Shown here piece by piece: positions 60,056 to 64,000 of a stretch of 64,000 nt of DNA. Position 1 is the stretch's first letter. Each line of letters begins with the position of its first letter. A model generated the notes under the pieces. That model worked only from the letters and a program-made list of their open reading frames with translations. It did no database searches and had not been told where the DNA came from. The stretch is from the NCBI GenBank assembly GCA_964493075.1, contig CAZBNU010000001.1:3079-67078 (forward strand), given 5' to 3'. The translations under genes and the position numbers were made by a program. The stretch is from SLFT01 sp964493075. GTDB lineage: Bacteria; Hydrogenedentota; Hydrogenedentia; Hydrogenedentales; CAITNO01.

Positions 60056-60928
60056 TCACTTCCAAACCACATCAGCCGCCCTCCGCTGTATCCATTTCTG
60101 ATACGTCACATCAGGGTATCCCACTGCAAGCCCGGCATATACTTCATGATCGCTGGGAATCCCGAGCAAATCAGGTATCTTCCGGTTCCGCTTACACGCC
60201 CCCACCACATACCCGGTCCAGAAACTGCCGATGTTCATGGAATGGGCCAGCAAGGCAGCATTATGCAACGCCAGCGCCGCACTCGTTTCGGGAAAGTTTA
60301 CCGTACGTGGTGAATGGGCAAGTATCACACAAGGGGCGCCACGCAAAATTGGGTCTTGGCCTTCGCTATATCCCTTTTTGATAGCGTCAAAATCCGGCAG
60401 CATATTCGCAATACCGTCAATCTCAGAACGGGTCACGGCCAGCCGGTATAGTTTACGCACTACAGGATTACGCAACTGCTTCGCTACGCCCGTGAAATAG
60501 CGCACCGCACTTTTGGTAATTGCATCAAGCAATGCCCTGTCCTGTACTACCACGTAGCGCACATCCTGAGCATTATGTCCCGTTGGCGCTACACGCGCCG
60601 CTTCCAGAATCTGTTTAAGTTCCTCCGGCGACACCAGCTTATCCTGAAACACACGCACAGAACGCCGCGAGCGCAACAGTTCCAGCGTCTGTTCCGCTGT
60701 GGGCATCGAATCACTATCCACAGGAATCACGGTCCCCTCGGGAAACGCACTATGCGTTACGGCATCCACCGGACACACCGCCATGCAATGCCCGCAGGCA
60801 ATGCACAATGCTTCCCGCACTACCTCCGGCACATCATCCTTCCCTTGTACAAACACGCTAGCGGGACATGCAGCGACACAGGCGCCGCATCGTATACATT
60901 TCTCAGCGTCAAACAGAATGTCAACCAT
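60056..60928 (-). CDS. Nitroreductase with N-terminal 2[4Fe-4S] ferredoxin domain
   Basis: The 290-residue protein opens with two Cys clusters (CIRCGACVAACP and CIACGHCMAVCP) that bind two [4Fe-4S] centres. The nitroreductase FMN fold follows: RRSVRVFQDKLV, LEAARVAPTGHNAQD, ALHNAALLAHSMNIGSFW and VGYPDVTYQKW. Such ferredoxin-fused enzymes are common in anaerobes and reduce nitro or related groups with FMN. The ATG at 60928 follows AAAGGA; the frame is open a further 17 codons. It lies 52 nt downstream of the methyltransferase gene on the same strand. Confidence 0.93.
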   Translation of the reverse strand: MVDILFDAEKCIRCGACVAACPASVFVQGKDDVPEVVREALCIACGHCMAVCPVDAVTHSAFPEGTVIPVDSDSMPTAEQTLELLRSRRSVRVFQDKLVSPEELKQILEAARVAPTGHNAQDVRYVVVQDRALLDAITKSAVRYFTGVAKQLRNPVVRKLYRLAVTRSEIDGIANMLPDFDAIKKGYSEGQDPILRGAPCVILAHSPRTVNFPETSAALALHNAALLAHSMNIGSFWTGYVVGACKRNRKIPDLLGIPSDHEVYAGLAVGYPDVTYQKWIQRRAADVVWK

Positions 60929-60980
60929 GCTAGTTATTCCTTTTATTACAAGCGACATATACCATCTAAATGTCCGCAAC

Positions 60981-61988
60981 TTACCTTTTAACGAAAATCA
61001 GCGCCAGCCGCGGAAAAGGGATGCGGGGATAATATCGAAGCATATACCGATAAATGTGACGGGTAAATAAGGGATGATATCCGATTCGCGCCCACAACAA
61101 CACCCGCCAGAGACTGCGAAATAGTTTATAACGACGGGTAGTATCCCGCAGCACGCTCTGCAGCGGAAGAACCGACGGGGTTAGCCCACTTCGCTTTGCT
61201 GCCTCAAAATACTCGTCAATAGTGTATATGTGCTCCTGAATACCCACCTCTTTCTCTTCCGCGCCGAACGTCTCTTTTATGCTTGTATCATATCGCCCGG
61301 CGACAGGCTCGGAAAAGAAGACGCATCGCCCACCAGAGCACAAGGCCCGGGCGCAGCCACCAAATAAAGCGGACAGGTCCTGTGCATGATGAATCGCGGC
61401 CACGGCAAAAATGGTGTTCACAGCACCTTCCCGCACAGGCAAAGACTCCATATCCGCATAGACACATTTCATGGCGATGCCGCTTTGTTCAAACGCGTTG
61501 GCAATGGCCAACTGATGGCTTATATCGGTGGCAAACACAACCGCCCCACGTTGTGCAAGATGATGGGAGGCCCAGCCGATATGCGCACCAATTTCAATAA
61601 TCACTTCTCCCGGCTGGACGCGCATCCAGTCAAGCAATTCAAAAAAATCATCGGCATTTTCTGACAGCCGCGCCAGCGAAGGGACCCCAAACAACTCGGG
61701 ATGAGGCAACTTCGGCAGCGAAAACAGAAGACGCTGACCCGCCTCGCCAACCAGATGTTCATGCAGTGCCTCGGGGATGGAATCCAGCCACTGCTCTTCG
61801 ATAATACGATGCCCATTCATTTCCTGCAATGCGGCAGCAGTGGGTTCCGGATTCAGGTTCAAAATGCCCTCCTCAACTGCATACAAGGAATCACACTGAA
61901 CGCACCGACACGCAGAAAGGGTGATTTCCCGGTTCAAATCACCGTGGCATTTCGGGCAACAAAAAATATCTGTAATATCTGGGGGCAT
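60981..61988 (-). CDS. SAM-dependent methyltransferase with Trm112-like zinc domain
   Basis: The 335-residue protein starts with a Trm112-like domain with two Cys pairs (CCPKCHGDL, CRCVQC) and AVEEGILNL. The class I methyltransferase fold follows: VIIEIGAHIGWASHHLAQRG (motif I, EIGAHIG), ATDISHQLAI, MESLPVREGAVNTIFAVAAIHHA. A basic C-terminal region with RRYKLFRSLWRVLLW suggests membrane or glycan association. The order Trm112-methyltransferase fits enzymes for quinones, lipids or surface sugars; the substrate is unknown. Confidence 0.85.
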   Translation of the reverse strand: MPPDITDIFCCPKCHGDLNREITLSACRCVQCDSLYAVEEGILNLNPEPTAAALQEMNGHRIIEEQWLDSIPEALHEHLVGEAGQRLLFSLPKLPHPELFGVPSLARLSENADDFFELLDWMRVQPGEVIIEIGAHIGWASHHLAQRGAVVFATDISHQLAIANAFEQSGIAMKCVYADMESLPVREGAVNTIFAVAAIHHAQDLSALFGGCARALCSGGRCVFFSEPVAGRYDTSIKETFGAEEKEVGIQEHIYTIDEYFEAAKRSGLTPSVLPLQSVLRDTTRRYKLFRSLWRVLLWARIGYHPLFTRHIYRYMLRYYPRIPFPRLALIFVKR

Positions 61989-62302
61989 GGTTAATCAAGT
62001 ATCCCTGGCCGTCTTCTGATCCGCGTGAAGTTCTGTCGAAAAAAAACAACAGGCACCTTAACAACGGCACATTTCTGAAAAACCAGTATCGCAGGATTCA
62101 CAAAGGAGAATCAAAAATAGTGCGATTTACGTCTGGAGGAATCAAGGCTGAACAGTGTACGTCTGTCACAGTCCTTGGCATCTTGTCACTCCGTTTTTTC
62201 ATGCAACATCTGGGTTTATCGCTATTTTAGGCATGATAATCACCTTATTGTGGTTTTTCTAATACAATGAGGATTTATCAGCATCACCGGTTTCCCGTCG
62301 AA
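61989..62302. other. Intergenic region, nothing recognised
   Basis: This 314-nt, AT-rich stretch lies between the methyltransferase gene and the tandem paralogues, all on the minus strand. I see no reading frame with a ribosome-binding site and no clear hairpin. Confidence 0.6.
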
Positions 62303-63034
62303 TCAACATCCCATTATCTGTATTTCAGCGACTTTATGGACAATTTCCCCTTCCTCAGCCTCTGAAGATAAAAAGAGCATCAACAGACTTCCCGGATATG
62401 GACACGCATCCAGCAGAATATCCGGCTTGCCGTCACGGTCTATATCGCCTACCCATCTAATTGACGGTGTTTGCTCATTATTTAATAAACCTTCGTGCAA
62501 TTCCAATATTCTTTGTTCGACTCTTTGCTCTTTATTTTCATGAATATTTATGGAATAATTTTCCACCTTTGTGCCAAATGTGCCACCTTTTTGGGTGACA
62601 TTTCCCAACCCAAAAAGACAATATCTTCCCTCACCAAAATCCCTGATCTCTATCTCTTCTCCAGGATAAATTTCCTCATACTTACATCTATATTCTGTCT
62701 TAACAGGTCCCTCTTCAAAAAATGATGACCCTTTCACTAAAAAGAGAAACTCCTTATCTGCTTCAGTTCTTACGTTTAGGACATCGCCTTCACCACAAGC
62801 ATCGTATCCGGTAACAATTATGACTTTTGTTTTCACCAACTCATATCCAATACCTCTTGTCATACACAATCCCCACCAAATTTCACCAGATTTAAATATC
62901 GGCTGGTCGGGTTGAAAAGGTCCTGGAATGAGCATTGCCACTTTTGATGAGGGCGTTGATGCTTCATTTCCCTGTTGTCCGAAAGCAAATCCCTCAATCA
63001 TAAATAATAATACAACTACTATTACCTGTTTCAT
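62303..63034 (-). CDS. Exported FG-GAP-like protein, paralogue B
   Basis: The 243 residues start at 63034 with AAGGAA upstream and a signal peptide (KQVIVVVLLFMIEGFAFG). The mature part shows a motif set shared with its neighbour: MLIPGPFQ, IFKSGEIWWGL, YPGEEIEIRDF, YCLFGLGNV and, near the end, RWVGDIDRDGKPDILLDA, the calcium-type FG-GAP turn (D-x-D-x-D-G). It ends in LFLSSEAEEGEIVHKVAEIQ. The base composition is AT-richer than the rest of the window. No enzyme function is visible; a cell-surface or periplasmic role is likely. Confidence 0.65.
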   Translation of the reverse strand: MKQVIVVVLLFMIEGFAFGQQGNEASTPSSKVAMLIPGPFQPDQPIFKSGEIWWGLCMTRGIGYELVKTKVIIVTGYDACGEGDVLNVRTEADKEFLFLVKGSSFFEEGPVKTEYRCKYEEIYPGEEIEIRDFGEGRYCLFGLGNVTQKGGTFGTKVENYSINIHENKEQRVEQRILELHEGLLNNEQTPSIRWVGDIDRDGKPDILLDACPYPGSLLMLFLSSEAEEGEIVHKVAEIQIMGC

Positions 63035-63100
63035 TTCAGTTAATTCCTTTTCAAATATTGAATCCAAACAACAACTGAATAAGTCATCGCCAAAACACAC

Positions 63101-63823
63101 TTATTCTTTTTGTATTTCGGCAACCTTATGGACAATTTCCCCCTCTTCTGCCTCTGAAGACAGAAACAGAGTGAATACACCCTCATAGCCTGAGCGATTT
63201 CTCACAAAAATATCCGGTACTAAATCCCTATCAATATCACCGACCCATAAAAAATATGGAATATCGCCATACTCCACATCTACTTCTTGGAATCTCATAA
63301 TTGTCTGAAAAGAATCACCTGGATTTGAAACGCTACAAATATTAATACTATAGTCTTCAGCTATACGTTTATTTTTCACGTTGCCCATGGCAAAAATGGA
63401 GTAACGATTCTTGTAATCACCTCTTTTAAAATTGCGAGTGGACATTTCCTGGCCGGGATAAAGTTTTTTCCCACAAAATTCATAATCAGTCTCAATATGC
63501 CCTTCGGTGAGCAAAGGCGACCCTTTAATTAAAAACAGCCATCTCCCCTCAACACCCGGAACTATTTCCACCACATCTCTCTTCTCTTTCCAGTGGTTCA
63601 GGGTATTTAATGTAACTGTCGTCTGCACCAGTTCGTAAGCCATTACCTCAGTCTCGCGTAATCCCCACCACGTATCCCCGATATTAATTTCCGGACTGTC
63701 ATCTTGGAGTACACCCGGAATTATAACTTCAATTTTTGAAACTTCCTTCGAGTCCATAACATCCTGTGCAAAAACACCGTACATGCAAAAAACGCTTAAC
63801 AAAAACACCGAAAATAATTTCAT
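63101..63823 (-). CDS. Exported FG-GAP-like protein, paralogue A
   Basis: The 240 residues have a signal peptide (KLFSVFLLSVFCMYGVFA) and the same order of motifs as the gene 66 nt downstream: VIIPGVLQ, INIGDTWWGL, YPGQEMSTRNF, YSIFAMGNV, LWVGDIDRDLVPDIFVRN and the nearly identical ending LFLSSEAEEGEIVHKVAEIQ. The FG-GAP turn lacks the Gly (DRDLVPD). The two genes arose by duplication and are probably cotranscribed. An ATG five codons upstream is an alternative start. Confidence 0.65.
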   Translation of the reverse strand: MKLFSVFLLSVFCMYGVFAQDVMDSKEVSKIEVIIPGVLQDDSPEINIGDTWWGLRETEVMAYELVQTTVTLNTLNHWKEKRDVVEIVPGVEGRWLFLIKGSPLLTEGHIETDYEFCGKKLYPGQEMSTRNFKRGDYKNRYSIFAMGNVKNKRIAEDYSINICSVSNPGDSFQTIMRFQEVDVEYGDIPYFLWVGDIDRDLVPDIFVRNRSGYEGVFTLFLSSEAEEGEIVHKVAEIQKE

Positions 63824-63899
63824 GTTTTCTACCCTCATTCTTAAAACACACCAAGCAGAGTAACTATCACGATTTTCTTAAAACCTATCAAGTATATTT

Positions 63900-63905
63900 A
63901 TTATA
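63900..63905 (-). promoter_or_regulatory. Putative -10 box of the paralogue pair
   Basis: On the minus strand a TATAAT lies about 75 nt before the start at 63823. No convincing -35 is seen. The remaining 63906-64000 shows no gene. Confidence 0.35.
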
Positions 63906-64000
63906 CACCCGGATTTTGAAGAATACCGAAAAGTATCCTTACATATCCTCTTCTTCATGCAGCATTTGGTGTAGCACCAAAACCAGACGGTAAGCGGCGC

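Noticed and set aside
63766..63993. 75-codon plus-strand ORF at the right edge
   Set aside because: It overlaps the signal peptide and promoter of the minus-strand paralogue and shows no family pattern.

Overview
The window reads as a piece of chromosome from a Gram-negative, heterotrophic bacterium of draft or metagenome-assembled origin. Lipoprotein and Tat signal peptides, a YnbE/YdbL-type envelope lipoprotein and type IV pilus genes point to an outer membrane. The mix of Rho, IspH, three-subunit transhydrogenase, Gfo/Idh and FAD-dependent oxidoreductases, secreted TIM-barrel and propeller proteins, giant PAS-rich kinases and small TPR-like proteins with paired C-terminal repeats resembles Planctomycetota/Lentisphaerota/Hydrogenedentota-type genomes. 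That placement is an impression from gene content, not a proof. Three runs of exactly 100 N (1652-1751, 36356-36455, 37944-38043) are scaffold placeholders. I see no rRNA, tRNA, CRISPR array, insertion sequence or prophage.

Layout. 1-4641 (+): end of a neutral-sphingomyelinase-like phosphodiesterase, the pntAA-pntAB-pntB proton-translocating transhydrogenase, and a Tat-exported hydroxypyruvate-isomerase-like protein. 4735-12134: a YnbE/YdbL-like fused lipoprotein (-), an RhlE-type RNA helicase, a WbsX/GH99-like secreted protein, an exported FAD oxidoreductase (-), a YegD-like Hsp70 and a small exported lectin-like protein (-). 12213-18085 (-): an XPB-type helicase, an ABC exporter operon whose third gene is a membrane-anchored repeat protein, and a Gfo/Idh/MocA oxidoreductase. 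18246-19704 (+): a near-consensus promoter driving an orphan serine-recombinase DNA-binding domain and an isochorismatase-like hydrolase, then a possible 43-residue protein. 19788-29138 (-): ispH, a NUDIX hydrolase, a secreted glycosidase-like protein, rho with an unusual P-loop, polA and a pilT-like ATPase.

29356-39804 (-) is the most striking region: three overlapping signalling genes. They are a hybrid kinase of more than 2,000 residues with two extracytoplasmic sensors, about seven PAS domains, two receivers and an HPt domain; a receiver-GGDEF diguanylate cyclase with an intact inhibitory site; and a second hybrid kinase with three receivers. Together they look like a multistep phosphorelay feeding c-di-GMP, and they lie just upstream of pilT.

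39903-46499: nnrE and a thioredoxin-like YyaL protein (-), diverging from topA-thiD (+). 46715-53363 (+): a coiled-coil protein resembling the non-nuclease part of Mrr-type restriction proteins, a polytopic GT-C-like protein with TPR tail, an MBL-fold hydrolase and an exported TIM-barrel/LysM protein. 53373-56396 (-): rsmI, a glucuronokinase-like GHMP kinase and pilC. 56890-64000: an NCS1 permease with a small membrane partner, a secreted propeller-like protein, an orphan antitoxin-like protein, a 9-bp tandem repeat, a ferredoxin-nitroreductase, a Trm112-methyltransferase fusion and two AT-rich tandem paralogues encoding exported FG-GAP-like proteins.
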